Below are positions 1 to 15,500 of a stretch of DNA of 64,000 nucleotides, piece by piece. The position numbers and the translations under genes are program-made. The notes beneath the pieces are model-generated. The model was not told where the DNA came from, did not search any database, and saw nothing but the letters and a program-made list of their open reading frames with translations. The stretch lies in NCBI RefSeq assembly GCF_037176765.1, contig NC_090023.1, forward strand, positions 9,996,542 to 10,060,541, in the 5' to 3' direction. Position 1 is the stretch's first letter. The number at the start of each line of letters is the position of its first letter. The stretch is from Anolis sagrei (taxonomy: Eukaryota > Chordata > Lepidosauria > Squamata > Anolidae).

Positions 1-66
1 TAATGAAGAAGATGAGAAATCCTCAAAAATTGCAGAGAATCTGGGCAAAAGAAGCCCTCGACTCAC

Positions 67-241
67 CATACATTTCATCTTCCAGGCCATGAACGAAGGC
101 CCCACAGGCACCGGATTCCATCAGGTTCACAGCTCCAGTGTCCACTTCTTCTTTGGGGGCGTCGTCTCCCCATTTCCTGCCGCTTGAGAACTCCCCAGAG
201 CTGTAGAGCTCTTTCGCACGTTCGTGAGCCGTGCGTTTTCG
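67..241 (-). CDS. INTS4: INTS4 coding exon 10 (last one in the window)
   Basis: Acceptor CATCTGCAG, then [20 protein letters not shown] through [12 protein letters not shown] plus one base. Donor G|GTGAGT, phase 1. The next exon lies outside the window. Confidence 0.97.
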
Positions 242-3200
242 CTGCAGATGCAAGATACACATCAGCCCTGGTATAAAAAGGGCAACACTTTCTCTCAAGT
301 ATGATTTAACAGCACACAATGGGACATGGCTTGGATAAAGCCCAAGACATTTGCTCCTCATTCTGCAACATTAAGTTTCATATCCTGTGACTAGATGAGG
401 CAGATTAATTAACAGTTTAGCATCTCAATTGAGATAGAAAGTTGGACCTCCTTTTCACAGAAGGATTTGTGTGATCAAGATTTGTGTAGGGATGCTGGAG
501 AAGGATTTGTGTGATCAAAAATTGTTTGTTGGAAAACCTAGAATGAATTATTTGTACCCTGTTTCCCTGAAAATAAGCTCTCACCAGAAAATAAGCCCTA
601 GCATGATTTTTCAGGATGCTCATACTATAAGTCTTACTCCAATAATAATTTCCAGTTAAGATAGTCAGTTCGATACATTTACGGGTATTATGTTGGTTAC
701 AATTCACGAAGGATATATTAAATTATAAAATAATATATATTAAATTAATTAATTTATATTAAATATAAATATGTCCAACTCTGATTAGACCACTACTGTA
801 ACCTTTCTCAATATAAATGTGCTCACATATCCTTCCAATAATAATAGAGAGTAAAATAAGAAATGTAACAAAAATAATGGAAAGTAATAATAACAGTAAT
901 AATAGAGTAAATAATGTAATAATAACAATAATGAACAGAGTAAAATAACAAATGTAATAATAATAGAGTAAAATAATAAATGTAATAATAAGAACGCCTG
1001 GACTTCGAGATGCCTTGCTCGAGAGCAGTACGTGTGAAAAAGATCTTGGAGTCCTCGTGGACAACAAGTTAAACATGAGCCAACAATGTGATGTGGCGGC
1101 AAAAAAAGCCAATGGGATTTTGGCCTACATCAATAGGAGCATAGTGTCTAGATCTAAGGAAGTAATGCTACCCCTCTATTCTGCTTTGGTTAGACCACAT
1201 CTGGAATATTGTGTCCAATTCTGGGCACCACAATTCAAGAGAGATATTGACAAGCTGGAATGTGTCCAGAGGAGAGCGACTAAAATGATCAAGGGTCTGG
1301 AGAACAAGCCCTATGAGGAGCGGCTTAGGGAACTGGGCATGTTTAGCCTGAAGAAGAGAAGGCTGAGAAGAGATATGATAGCCATGTATAAATATGTGAG
1401 AGGAAGCCACAGGGAGGAGGGAGCAAGCTTGTTTTCTGCTTCCTTGGAGACTAGGATGCGGAACAATGGCTTCAAACTGCAAGAGAGGAGATTCCATCTG
1501 AACATTAGGAAGAACTTCCTGACTGTGAGAGCCGTTCAGCAGTGGAACTCTCTGCCCCGGAGTGTGGTGGAGGCTCCTTCTTTGGAAGCTTTTAAGCAGA
1601 GGCTGGATGGCCATTTGTCAGGGGTGATTTGAATGCAATATTCCTGCTTCTTGGCAGAATGGGGTTGGACTGGATGGCCCAAGAGGTCTCTTCCAACTCT
1701 TTGATTCTATGATTCTATGAATAACAACAGTAAAATAATAAATAACCTTGACTAAGTATAAGCCAAGGGGGGCTTTTTCAGTCTCAAAAAAGGATTGAAA
1801 AACTCGGCTTATACTCGAGCATATGCGGTAGACAGTTGCACATGAATAAATAAGACCCCCCCCCCCCCAAAAAAAAAAAAATAAGCCCTAATGTGTCTTA
1901 TGGTATAAGGAACCAGACCCATGCAGTGTCTGCATACTTTTTTCATCTACTACCTAATTGAAACAGGTGTCAAAGTAATACATGTATTTTTAAAAATACT
2001 TCTTCAGTGTTCAGTAAACAGAGGAGAGTAAAATACTGTCATTTAGAAGAACAACTGCATCATTCTCAATCTAATTGAAACTGTCTGGGGTGATTTTTTT
2101 TCCCGCAAGAGCAAAAAGGTTGAAGAAAAAAGCAAGGGCACAAAGAAAGGCTGAACAAAAGGTTCAAATTTCACTACCAGAAAGTCTGGCAGGGAAAAAA
2201 AACTCTACACAACGGAGAAAAAAAGAAAAAGAAACCTGTTGTGCAACTTCCAACATGCCAGGTGCAAGGTCAATATCTCCTAAACTATAGAACCTTTTCC
2301 TTTGTCACAGCCACCAACTTTTCCTTTCTGTTAAGCAAGAGGACAAACTGAAAATAGAAAAGACTAGGTTTCTGTACCCTCAAGTCCGACATCAGCTTCT
2401 TGTCCAGGGTTTGTTCTAAAAACTGAGAACTAACTTGCAGCATAGATCCCTGGAAGAAAGGGAGAAAAAAGAAACATGAAGAGGAAGGTAATTTTGGACT
2501 CAGGGCCCTTCCACACAGCTATATAATCCAAAATATCAAGGCAGAAAATCTCACAACATCTGCTTTGAATTGGGTTATCTGAGTCCGCACTGCCATATAT
2601 TCCAGTTCAAAGCAGATAATTTATTATTTATTTATTTATTTACAGTTCTTATATTCCACCCTTCTCACCCCGCAGGGGACTCAGGGCGGATTACAGTAAA
2701 CACATATATGGCAAACATTCAATGCCAGTTTGACAAATAACGTTTAACAGACAAATACACCGAGGCTATTTAACTTTTTTCTGGCCGCTAGGGGAGCTGT
2801 TGCTTTTCATCGTCCATCAATGACACTGATGAAGTTCTTCCGCATTCCACATTCCCCGGAGTCCTCTTTCTTTATGGCCTCATAAATTAGTTAAATTTAG
2901 CCTCCCACACAAGGTGGTACCTTATTTTCCTACTTGACAGATGCAACTGTCTTTCAGGTTGCAAAGGTCGACAACGGGCTACACAATGGCTGGACACCCA
3001 CTCCAGCCCGGGCTGGCTTCGAACTCGTGACCTTTTGGTCAGAGTGATCGTAATGCAGCTGACACTCAGCCAGCTGCGCCACAATCCCGGTGCAATGTGG
3101 GATTTTATTCAGTTGTGTGGAAGGGACTACAGTTTAGCAACCTAACAGCTCTGCCTGACACAGAGATGGATGATATTATACCTTATCTGACAGATAATGC

Positions 3201-6144
3201 TGATAAAAAAAATCTGTAACTGTGGTGCACATTCGTACTAGTTATGTCAGTGGTTCCCAACCTGTGGTCCATGGATCACCAGTGGTCTGTAACTACAACT
3301 CCCAAATGTCAAGGTCTATTTCCCCCAAACTCCATCTGTGTTCATATTTGGGCATATGGAATATTTGTGCCAAGTTTGGTCCAGATCCATCATTGTTTGA
3401 GTCCACAATGCTCTCTGGATGTAGGTGAACTACAACTCCCAAACTCAAGGTCAATGCCCACCAAACCCTTACAGTATTCTCTGTTTGTCATTGGAGTTCT
3501 GTGTGCCAAGATTGGTTCAATTCCATCATTGGTGGAGTTCAGAATGCTCTTGGATTGTAGGTGAACTATAAATCCCAGCAACTACAATTCCAAAATGACA
3601 AAACTAATTTTTTGAGTGATGGTCGCTCCTTAGGTTAGTAGGTGTCTTGTGTCCAAATTTGGTGTCAATTCGCCCAATGGTTTTTGGGTTATGCTAATCC
3701 CATAAACGAGCATTATATTTTTTATTTATATAGATATACACAGACATACATACCAGCAACCATAAACATGTATAAACACTCACTGACTATGCGAAATCCT
3801 CAATAAGACCAAGTATCTTTGGGTCCTTCCACACAGCCTTTTATACCAGACTATCAATGCAGAAAGTCCCACAATATCTGCTTTGAACTAGATATCTGAG
3901 TCCACACTGCCATATATTCCAGTTCAAAGCAGATTTTAACACTTATGGCAATGATTTGACCCGGACTGGATTTTAGACTCTGATTTTAATAGGCGTGTGT
4001 TAATCTATTGTTTTAATATTTTTAATATTTTAATGTATTGTTGATTGTTTTATTATGACAACACCGTATGGTGTTTGTGAGGCCGCCCTGAGTCCTCCCT
4101 CGGGGGTGAGAAGGGTTTGTCGTATCAGAACAACCAGTCAAATTATATTACATTTCTAACAGAGCAAAGCAAACAAGCAGATTACAAAATTTGTGAGTAT
4201 GAGAGTTGATTAAATGTCCTTTGACCAGTATCTGGCCACTTGGAGTGCCTCTGGTGTTGCTGCAAGAAGGTCCTCCCTTGTGCATGTGGCAGGGCTCAGG
4301 GTGCACTGCAGCAGGTGGTCAGTGGTTTGCTCCTCTCCACACTCGCATGTCGAGGATTCCACTTTGTAGCCCCATTTCTGAAGGTTGGCTCTGCATCTCG
4401 TGGTGCCACAGCGCAGTCTGTTCAGTGCCTTCCAGGTCGCCCAGTCCTCTGTGTGCCCAGGGGGGAGTCTCTCATTGGGTATCAGCCATTGGTTGAGGTA
4501 CTGGGTTTGGGCCTGCCACTTTTGGACTCTCGCTTGCTGAGGTGTTCCAGTGAGTGTCTCTGTAGATCTTAGAAAACTATTTCTAGATTTAAGTCGTTGA
4601 CGTGCTGGCTGATACCCAAACAGGGGATGGGCTGGAGATGGTATCTAACACCAGTAAGATTAGCACATATAAATAAAAATTATTCAAAAAATTGTTGGAG
4701 GGGTGAGAAGGGTGAGATATAAATATAGGAAATAAATAAATATTTTGTGGGATTTTATTCAGCTGCGTGGAAGGGGCCTCTGCTGTAACCTACTTTGAAT
4801 CCTGTTCAGGAGAAATGCAGGATATAAACAAAATTTTGAAACTGGGTTGTTGTAAGTTTTTTCGGGCTATATGACCATGGTCTAGAGGCATTCTCGCCTG
4901 CATCTATCGAAATTTTGAAATACACACATGTATAAATGTTTTAATCAGAGTCCTTCTCAAAATGGTAATGTAAAATAGTGGACTATTACTTCCTGTCACC
5001 ATTTTGAGAGGTAGACTACTATTACTGTTTTATTGTTTTGCTTGATGTTCATTATTTTCTTATGAGTTTTATTGTGTATTGTATGTTGTTGTTGTCAGAG
5101 GCCTTGGCCTTTATAAGCCGCATCGAGTCCTTAGGGAGATTTTGCAGGATATAAATAAAAGTTAATAATAATGAGGCTTGGCAATTAAAGTGGTGTCAAA
5201 CCACATTAATTCTACAGTGTAGATGCACCCTGTAAAAACTACCAACTCCCATTATTAGAACTTTTGAGTTTTCTGAATACACAGCAAATGGTATGATCAC
5301 AATGATACAATGAAGAAGCACACCTTTTCCATATAAAGGACCCAAGCTCAACAGCTTTTCTTCTTGTTCCAAATACTCTTCTCCAGCCTTTGGAAAGGGG
5401 CTCAAGAAAGCCCTCTTCAGAAGCAGGTCAAAGACATTTCTAAATAACAATAATTAGCCTTGAAGGAGCTGAGGGTGGTGACAGCTCTGGCATGGGCTGG
5501 TCCATGAGGTTACAAAGAGTCGGAAACGACTGAACGAATAAACAACAACAACCTTCATGTATTTAATGTTCCAGCCAGCCAATTATGTCCTGCTTTCTAA
5601 CCACTTAAGAATAAAGAGAAGGGCACTTACCAGCAATTTAGCAGCTTGGACTCTCACCACCCATGAGCCATCGCTGACCATGTGACAAATTTTGCCAAAT
5701 GCATCGTCAACTAGACGGATTTCTTCATTGGAGGAAGGGATTGGGACAATACTACAACAGGGAGAGACAAGGTATTACATGTGTGCTATGAATACAATGC
5801 ATTGTGTCAAGATTTTGTTTTATCTGGCCAAAAAAAATTGCTAGGAGTTACATTATAGGGTTTTCCCTTAAAAACTACAGAAAAATTAATCATCTGGAAT
5901 AAACCACACAATAGCTTTTGTATGGTGCACCCCAGAGTTTTGTATGGCATAAATAGGAAGAGACCACAAGGACCATCCAGTCCAAATCCCTGCCATGCAG
6001 GAACACACAATCAAAAGCATACATATATACATTCACAAACACACAAAATACCCTTCTCAAGGCCCTTGGTCACTCTAAGGCATAAGTGGCCGAGGAACAG
6101 GAGCCAGTTTCTATTTCCTAAGCTAAGGCACAGGCTGCACACTA

Positions 6145-6175
<31 letters not shown>

Positions 6176-6482
6176 GAAACACAACAAGATGAGTCCACAG
6201 CAGACACTTCGCTGGCTGTTGTATTGGATCACACGTCGGACACTTCCCAAGTGTCTAGGACTGTGTGATGTATCGGTGAATAATGTGTGCAGATCCCAGT
6301 AAGGTGGCCTTCTGGAGCTGGCAGATGGTAATTTTGTCTGTGCCGATTGTGTTTAAGTGCAGGCCAAGGTCTTTAGGCACTGTACCCAGTGTGCCGATCA
6401 CCACTGGGTCCACCTTTACTGGTTTGTGCCAGAGTCTTTGCAGTTCGATTTTTAAACCCTCATATCGTGTCAGCTTTTCCAG

Positions 6483-6527
<45 letters not shown>

Positions 6528-9500
6528 GGGTTGTTGTAGGTTTTTTCGGGCTATATGGCCATGGTCTAGAGGTATTCTCTCCTGACGTTTCACCTGCATC
6601 TATGGCAAGCATCCTCAGAGGTAGTGAGGTCTGTTGGAACTAGGAACTTCCACAGATATATAAACCCTTTTTCCTAGTTCCAGAGGAACTCTAGACCATG
6701 TCCATATAGCCCGAAAAAACCTACAATTCTCGCATTTTATCATTGGTTGTCATTGTCGTTGACTGAAACTATAATACTGTTTAACTCTGCTTTTTTAATG
6801 ATACTATTTTCAATGATGGAAAATCCAGGATTCTGCAAACATTGCAGAATAAGCAGTCAATGCTGCCCAGCTTCCTCTACAGATTTTCAAAATATTGGTG
6901 CAACAAATGTGCAACTCAGTCTTCAGAATCTCCTTCTTCACCTTTACATCCTTCTTTGTGGCTAATCTAACACCCATGCCTACCTTTCTGGATAAAGCTG
7001 ACTGAGAACCCAGGTGAGCTGAACGGCAACACTGCGGACCTGTTCGTAGTCATCTGTTAAGAGCTTACATGCCTGAAATGGAAGGTTTCCAAGCAATCAT
7101 TAATCATAAAATCTTTTATTTTGTGTTATCACTCCATCTATTTTACACAGTGTGTAATTTATGAGATATAAACACATTTAACTAAGTAAATACGGATGGC
7201 TCTCGGACTAAAACTCAAGCCAATATAGCTGTGGTTGGGACCCCAAAAGTTGTGTAGAAGTTTTGCACCCCCTCACACCTCAGAAAACAATCTGCAAAAT
7301 TCAGATAGCTCTTCAAAATGGCACCTCATATTATTTCCATTTATTCAGTTATAATCCACCCTCTTCCCATGAGTGGGACTCAAGGCAACCCACAATTAGG
7401 TCTTCTCCAATGCAACATTCAAACCTGTCACTCTCCTAAATGTGCAGTATGTGAGTGTCTCTCACTGAACACATAAAACACAGCAAATTACCTGATTGTA
7501 AATGGTTTGCTGCAGCTTCAACCCTCTTTCATGGAGCTGGAGCTATAGGGGAAAAAAAACCTCCAGTTTGTTACTTCCAAAGAAAAAGAGTTTTTGAAGA
7601 GTCCAAAATGTCTCTACTGAGTCTAAAACAGACAAATGAAGGGAATCAACGTGACGAAATTGCCCCCAGGACTTTTAGGGGCAAAAATAAGGAAATAAAG
7701 ACTTGCGTCTTCCCCATCCCTGCTTTAAATAAAGGTTAAAGCATGAATATTAATCCAATAATAATAATAATAACTTTATTTATACCCCGCTACCATCTCC
7801 CCATGGGACTCGGTGCGGCTTACATGAGGCCGAGCCCGCAATACATCAATACAAGCAATAACAGACACAATACAAGGCAATTAAAATAAATCTCATACAC
7901 AAATAGCATACACATTAAACAAAGTACAGTGCACATTTAAAATCTATGGCTGGGCCAACTGTAATTGAAGTTTAAAAAATAATGCTAGGCATGAGCAAGG
8001 TAAAGGAGATGGAGCGTTGATGGAGACATAGAAGCAGTCCTAAATCAGTATAAAGTGCTTTGGAGGACATAATGCTAAGGGTTCATTATTCTGGGAAGGC
8101 ACACTGGAACAATCATGTTTTCAAGCTCCTCCTAAAGACTGCCAGAGATGGGGCATGCCTGATGTCCTTAGGGAGTGAGTTCCAGAATCGAGGGACCACC
8201 ACCGAGAAGGCCCTTTCTCTCATCCCCACCAATCATACTTGCGATACAGGTGGGAGCGTGAGTAGGGCCTCTCCAAGGTGCATGGAACCAACATGAGCTT
8301 GATTAATCCAAGAGACAAGGAATAAAACATGAGCTTGAGTAGTCCAAGAAACAAAGAACAAAACATGAGCTTGAATCCATGATAAAATCCCCAAGACTGG
8401 TAGCAAAACTTGACTAGGAAATTTTGCTTGAAGCTAAGATAAGACCAGGAACAAGGCAGGAGCTCCTTGCTCTATTTGCTACGTTGCTTGATCTGAGACC
8501 AGTTTTGATCTGAGACCTGACAGCTATTCTTTCCCTAATTAAGGACAGAAATGCATGAAAGTATTCCGCTGGTCTTGAGAAGTCTCTCTCCACCTCTGCG
8601 GAGGTGCAAACCATGGCTCAGTTTGCACCTAGAATTCTTCCCCCGCAGGAGCAGCCTTGAATCTCTGTCCAACCCCACTTCCTCCCTTCTCTGTCTGTCA
8701 GCTTTTAAAACAGTTTCATTTTCACACAGAGAATCAACCAAATTTATTTATTTATTTATTTATTTATTTCCTATATTTATACCCTATAAATATATGTATG
8801 TTTTTATAAATATAAATAAAATACATTTATATTTTATAAATATAAAAAATACCCTATATTTATTTATATAAACGTACTAGCCGTCCCCTGCCATGCATTG
8901 CTGTTGCCCACATGGGGGTTATGTGTGGGAGGTTTGGCCCAATTGTATCGCTGGTGGGGTTCAGAATGCTCTGTGATTGTAAGTGAACTATAAATTCCAG
9001 CAACTACAACTCCCAAATGTCAAAATTCTATTTTCCCCAAACCCCACCAGTGTTCACATTTGGGCATATTGAGTATTCGTGTAGAGTTTGGTCCAGATCC
9101 ATCATAGTCTGAGTCCAGAGTGATCTCTGGATGTAGGTGAACTACAACTCCAAAACCAAAGGACACCAAACCCTTCCAGTATTTTCTGTTTGTCATGGGA
9201 GAACTGTGTGCCAAGTTTGGTTCAATTCCATCGTTGGTGGGGTTCAGAATGCTCTTTGATTGCAGGTGAGCTATAAATCCCAGCAACTACAACTCCCAAA
9301 TGACAAAATCATAATTTTTTGAGTTGTGTTGTCCTTGTGTTGTGAGACGTTTTGTTGCCAAATTTTGTGTGTTTTTGTTCACTGGTTCTTTTGTTTTTAA
9401 GGTACTCATTATGCACAGAGCATTTATATATATATAGATATTTATATAAATACCCCTCCGTTCTCCCAATCGGGGAATCACCATCCTGTTCCAACATCCC

Positions 9501-12500
9501 ATCTGTCTGAGCACCTCCAGAAGCATCAGGCCCTGCACCCCCAAACCCCTCATCATCATCCTCAGCTGGCTGAACCACAACATCACTACCCATACATACC
9601 ATAGCTTTTATAGCTGCAGTCCTGACCCGAGGATCCTGGTCATTAAAGTGATCCCCTATGATTTTCTGAACATCTTTGGCAGGCTGGCCTTCGGGATCTT
9701 TCACGGAGCCCTTTTCCACAGTTCCAAGGCAGCCAATCAGCAAAAGGCATTTGTTTCTTACACCATGGGAGGAATCAGTCAGATGCTAAGGAAGATAGGG
9801 AAACATATCATTTATTTAATTACTTTCATAGAATCATAGAATCAAAGAGTTGGAAGAGACCTCATGGGCCATCCAGTCCAACCCCCTGCCAAGAAGCAGG
9901 AATATTGCATTCAAATCACCCCTGACAAATGGCCATCCAGCCTCTGCTTAAAAGCTTCCAAAGAAGGAGCCTCCACCACACTCTGGGGCAGAGAGTTCCA
10001 CTGCTGAACGGCTCTCACAGTCAGGAAGTTCTTTCCACATTGATATCCTGGCCTATACCATAGAATCTTAGGTCAGTGTACAATAAATTGGCTTAACCAA
10101 TCAAACAATATGAAACTTTTCTAAAAGTTCTAACACATTAAGACCATACTAAGCAATTTGGCGAGTTATAATTAGATAGTTAAAATCAGTAAAAAAAAAA
10201 AGTAGTTCTAGTTTCCCATGCCATTTTTATCTTTATCAGAGGAATATTTATTGAACAGCTGCTTCCCCTATAAAGGAAAATTATTCTGGATATTCTTGTC
10301 CTTTGTTCAAACTAAATCTGGGCGTCTGTTCACATAGACATTGTCTCTCATGGTTCTCCAGAAGACTAGAGCTAGACAGAATTTCCAGATGAAAAACTGC
10401 CTGAAAATCACAACAAAAGTCCTCCAGAATGCCTGCAAACATCTGGAAACGCAACTGTTCAATCCATTTCAGAACTCCAAATCCCCTCAAATATTAGTCA
10501 TCTGAAAACCCAACTGTTCAATCCACTCCAAATTCCCTCAAATATTAGTCACCAGAGTGAAAACATGGTGTGGTTCCTATACCTTAATGGTTGAGTAGGA
10601 GCCCTTCCACACAACCCCATAACAATAATATTGAGGCAGATAATCCACAATATCTGCTTTGAACTGGACAATCTGAGTCCACACTGCAATATAATCCAGT
10701 TCAATTTGGTTTTTATACAGCTGTATGGAAGGGGCCCAAAAGTGGGACTTTCTGAAGGTGTTGTTTGCTATCAAGGAACAAGCAATACCCACTAAAAACC
10801 CCTCTTTGACACAGGAATCACCCCCAGTTCTCACTGCCCAACCTATGAAATACCTTCTTTTCCTTCCATCTCTCATTCAGTGGCACTACTAGTTACCACT
10901 ATAGTCTCTGGTGGCACAATGGGTTAAACCAGTGGTTCTCAACCTGGGGTATCCAGATGTTTTTGGCCTTCAACTCCCAGAAATCTTAACAGCTGGTAAA
11001 CTAGCTGGGATTTCTGGGAGTTGTAGGCCAAAACATCTGGGGACTCACAGGTTGAGAACCACTGGGTTAAACTCTTGTGCTGACAGGACTACTGACAGAA
11101 AGGTTGGCAGTTCAAATCCGGGGAGCGGGGTGAGCTCCCATATGTCAGCTCCAGCTTCCCATGCAGGGACATGAGAGAAGCCTCCCACAGGGTGGTAAAA
11201 CATCTGGGCGTCTCCTGGGCAACATCGTTGCAGACGGCCAATTCTCTCACACCAGAAGCGACTTGCAGTTTCTCAAGTCACTTCTGACACACACAAAAAA
11301 CCCAAACTACTAGTTACCAAGGAAGAACAAAACAGAAAGAAGATATTCTGGTATGCTTATGAGTGTGTAGATAGAAAATTGGGCCCTATCCTCTGTGTAG
11401 TTGCTGACCCCTGATTTTGATCTTGTACCCTCCAATTTCCAACTATCCTCAGAAGATATAATCCTGGCTGTCCCTACGAGTTCCTCTGCAAGGACTGAAA
11501 GCCAATGCTTTGTTCATTTCATCATATCTTTTTATTATAATAATAATGGTAATAATGGGTTGTAGTAGGTTTTGTCGGGCTGTATGGCAATGGTCTAGAG
11601 GCATTCTCTCCTGACGTTTCGCCTGCATCTATGGCAAGCATCATCAGAGGTAGTGAGGTCTGTTGGAACTAGGAAAAATGGTAATAATAATAATATACTT
11701 TGTTTATATTCTGCTCTATCTCTCTGAGGGGACTCAGAGCCAATTATTTATTTTATTTTATTTTATAGTATTTCTATACCGCTTTTCTCACCCCTAGGGG
11801 ACTCAAAGCAGTTTCAGATACATATATGGCAAACATTCAATTTCATTATACAACTGACAGAGACAGACAGTACATAAACAGATGCAAATAAATTATCTGT
11901 TTCAAAGGATTTAGCTCTTGAGACTGGCCAGAAATGAAAACAAAGATAGCAGTTGCAATATGAGGAAGCAGGCAAAACCAGAGAAGAACTAGGTACAGGA
12001 ACAAGCATCCATTTTTTTAAATGTTTGAACTAGAAGTGGCCATTACTTCCCTATGATCAATTCACTAATAATATTTTCACTAGTTCACATTGCTAGTTAC
12101 CTTGCAAGCGACATCTACCAGGCGCACACGCACTGCAAGGCTGTCTTGGAGCTTCTTCCCAATCACCAGTAAGGTATCCAGCAGCTGAGCAAGAACCTGG
12201 TGCGACTCTAAGAACAATAATAAATAATAATAATATGGTTTGCATTCACTCATGTCCCAGAATGGCTGTTTAAGAAAACAGAGGTTTTCAGAGCTATACA
12301 ACGCAAGAAACCCTGTATAAAGCTTTCAGCTATAAATGGGGTACGAATAACTGAGGGGGGGGGGGAGCAGAAAGATGGAGAAAGGAAATGTATTATTTTC
12401 CTCTGCAGTGGTAGTAGTAGTTGCTGATATGTATATACCACCTTTGTCCCAACATGGAACACAAAGAAGTTTACAAAGGTTAAAATAAAACAAGAAAAGA

Positions 12501-15500
12501 AAATCTGTACTGCACCACAGGATTGGAAAGAAGTCATCTGAAAATGAAAGAAACAATCTTTGGCCAAATCCAGCTGGCAGAAAAAGAACTGTATTCTTTT
12601 GGCCAGAGGGGAATAATGGAACTAAATATAAAGCAGCTTTATGCATATATTGATGACAGCACCTGACACAAATAAACCCAAAATTCAGTCTGGACAGATT
12701 CCAATTTCTTATCAAACTCCACTGGAAAAATCTTACGTACTCTCATTCTGAAGTGTGTTAATGGCATCATCCAGAATGCAGTCAGGAGAAAACCCTGGAG
12801 TCTTTGACAGCAAGCCCAACAGGGAAGCAATCTTCAGTCTGACAGAAGGATCATTCTCCTATAGAGATAAAAAAACAACAACAGAGGAAACCTGAATTAT
12901 TTCAGTCTCCCTGAATGTGATTGAATGTGATTCCAACCCAGTAGGCTATTAGAAATTGTGGGAGTTGAAGTCCAAAACATCTGGAGGGTTGAAGTTTGCC
13001 CATGCCTGATCTACACTCTATAACTTCTGGATCATCTCAGCAAGCGAGAGTCCAAAAGTGGCAGGCTCAAACCCAGAACCTCAACCAATGGCTGATACCA
13101 AATGAGAGACTCCCCCCTGGGCACAAAGAAAACTGGGCGACTTGGAAGGCGCTGAACAGACTGCACTCTGGCACCACGAGATGCAGAGCCAATCTTAAGA
13201 AATGGGCCACAAAGTGGAATCCTCGACATGCGAGTGTGGAGAAGAGCAAATCACTGACCACCTGCTGCAATGCACCCTGAGCCCTGCCACATGCACAATG
13301 GAGGACCTTCTTACAGCAACACCAGAAGCACTCCAAGTGGCCAGATACTGGTCAAAGGACATTTAATCAACTACCAAACCCGCAAATTTTGTATTTTGTT
13401 TGTTTGTTTTGTTCTGTTAGAAATGTAATAAAATTGACTGGTTGCTCTGACACGACAAATAAAACTCAAGAACTGATGCAGTCTGAAATCACTTTAACTG
13501 TTAACGACTCAATGCAATGGAATCATGGGAGTTTTTTCAAGGTCTTTAGCCTTCTCTGCCAAAAAAGATGGTGCCTCACCAAACTACTATTCCCAGAATT
13601 CCAGAACACTGAGCCGTGGTGATCAAACTGTAGGACCTACTCATCTCACCTTGTAATAATGCTCCAGCAAGATTCGGACCACTCCTTCCACGCTTTCTGG
13701 TTCCACGGGCTTCCTGGCAAATTGCAGCAGGTACTGCAGAGCATCTGCTGGTGAAGTCGCCTTGCACAGATCCACGTGGAGTGCTGCTGACTTACTTGGC
13801 TTGGTCAGCCGGAGCTTCTTCGCAGAAATCTCTTCATGCTGCTGTTGCTGTAACAATAAACTGTGTAAGGCTGTGTTTCCTCAAAGAAAGGAGGCAGGAA
13901 ATGCTAAATGATTCTCCACACATTAAGCTGTAAGAATTGCCTTGTTATTATAGCCATCTAGATCCCTGGTTCCCAATGTGGGGCACACACCTCACAGAGG
14001 GGCAATTTGATTTTTTAAAGGGGGCAATTTAAGAATGAGTTAATAACAGTAATTTTCTTGCATTTGCAATGGTTTTAGGGGGCCATGTTTACAGTATATA
14101 AATATATATTGCGACATACACATTAAAAAAAATTAAAATCAGAATGTGCACGGTGGCCAGCTTTTTTTTTTTTTGGTCGTGTCAGGAGTGACTTGAGAAA
14201 TTGCAAGTCGCTTCTGGTGGTCAGCTGATGACAATGGAAAGGGGAAAAGCCCCTCATAGAGAAAAATGGAGAGTGCAGAGAGAGAAGGGGAGAGTACAGG
14301 AGCACAGAAAAGGGAGATCACTTTTCACCCCTAACTCCTCCTCTCTAACGCCTTCCTTTAAGAAGACAACCTATGCTATATGTGTGTGTGTTTTGATTCT
14401 GCATGTGAATGTAGCAAGATATCTGTGAAAAAATCCAAAGAGCAATGATTACTTTCGTAAGTAATTCAGTATTTTTGTTTGAAAAAATAATTTAAAATAT
14501 TACTATGTAACATGATTTTTTTTCTGGGCTGTAAATGTCAACCATGGACATGAACACAATCTAGTTACCAGCATTAAAAAAAACTAGAATCCAGACAGTA
14601 AATAAATAACATCACACAGAAACAGGAGAACTCCAAACAACAAGCAATCAAGGGCCAGTTAACACTATACCCAAACAGAATGTTTCCAAGCAACAACAGC
14701 CAGGCTACCTCTGAAGATACCCTCACTGACTGACTTTGCAGCTTCATGGTTACTCAATGCTATTCAAGTTTACTAACTGAAATTTGCTTCAAACAGACAT
14801 TGGAGAAACTACACTGTTTAGGTGGTATTGCACCAGCTGACATCCACCAGGGAGTAGCAACCAATAGTGAAAGGACCAAGGCAGTGACATCTCTGGCCCA
14901 CCCCTTTTTTGGGTATCAGCCAGCATGCCAACGCTTTAAATCAAGAAATAGTTTTCTAAGATCTACAGAGACACTCACTGGAACACCTCAGCAACCGAGA
15001 GTCCAAAAGTGGCAGCGAGAGTCAATCAATGGCTGATACCAAATGAGAGACTCCCCCTGGGCACACAGAAGTCTGGGTGACTTGGAAGGCGCTGAACAGA
15101 CTGCACTCTGGTACCACGAGATGCAGAGCAAACCTTAAGAAATGGGGCTACAAAGTGGAATCCACGACATGCGAGTGTGGAGAAGAGCAAACCACTGACC
15201 ACCTGCTGCAATGCACCCTGAGCCCTGCCACATGCACAATGGAGGACCTTCTTGCGGCAACACCAGAGGCACTCCAAGTGGCCAGATACTGGTCAAAGGA
15301 CATTTAATCAACTACCAAGCCTGCAAACTTTGTGTTTTGCCTGTTTGTTTATTTTGTTCTGTTAGAAATGTAATACAATGGTCTGGTTGCCCCTGACACG
15401 ATAAATAAATAAATTTGTATTGCCTTACATAAGTATATCTATATGGATGTTTAAAGCCAGTATAGTGTTGTGGTCTGAGCATTAGGGTATGACTTTAAAG

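Noticed and set aside
1015-1632. Host gene for a 205-residue protein
   Set aside because: It is the C-terminus of the CR1 LINE protein, repeated many times in the window, with the ATTCTATG tail.
3010-3093. tRNA gene on the minus strand
   Set aside because: A and B boxes are present but no full cloverleaf; it is the head of a SINE that continues into an L2-like tail.
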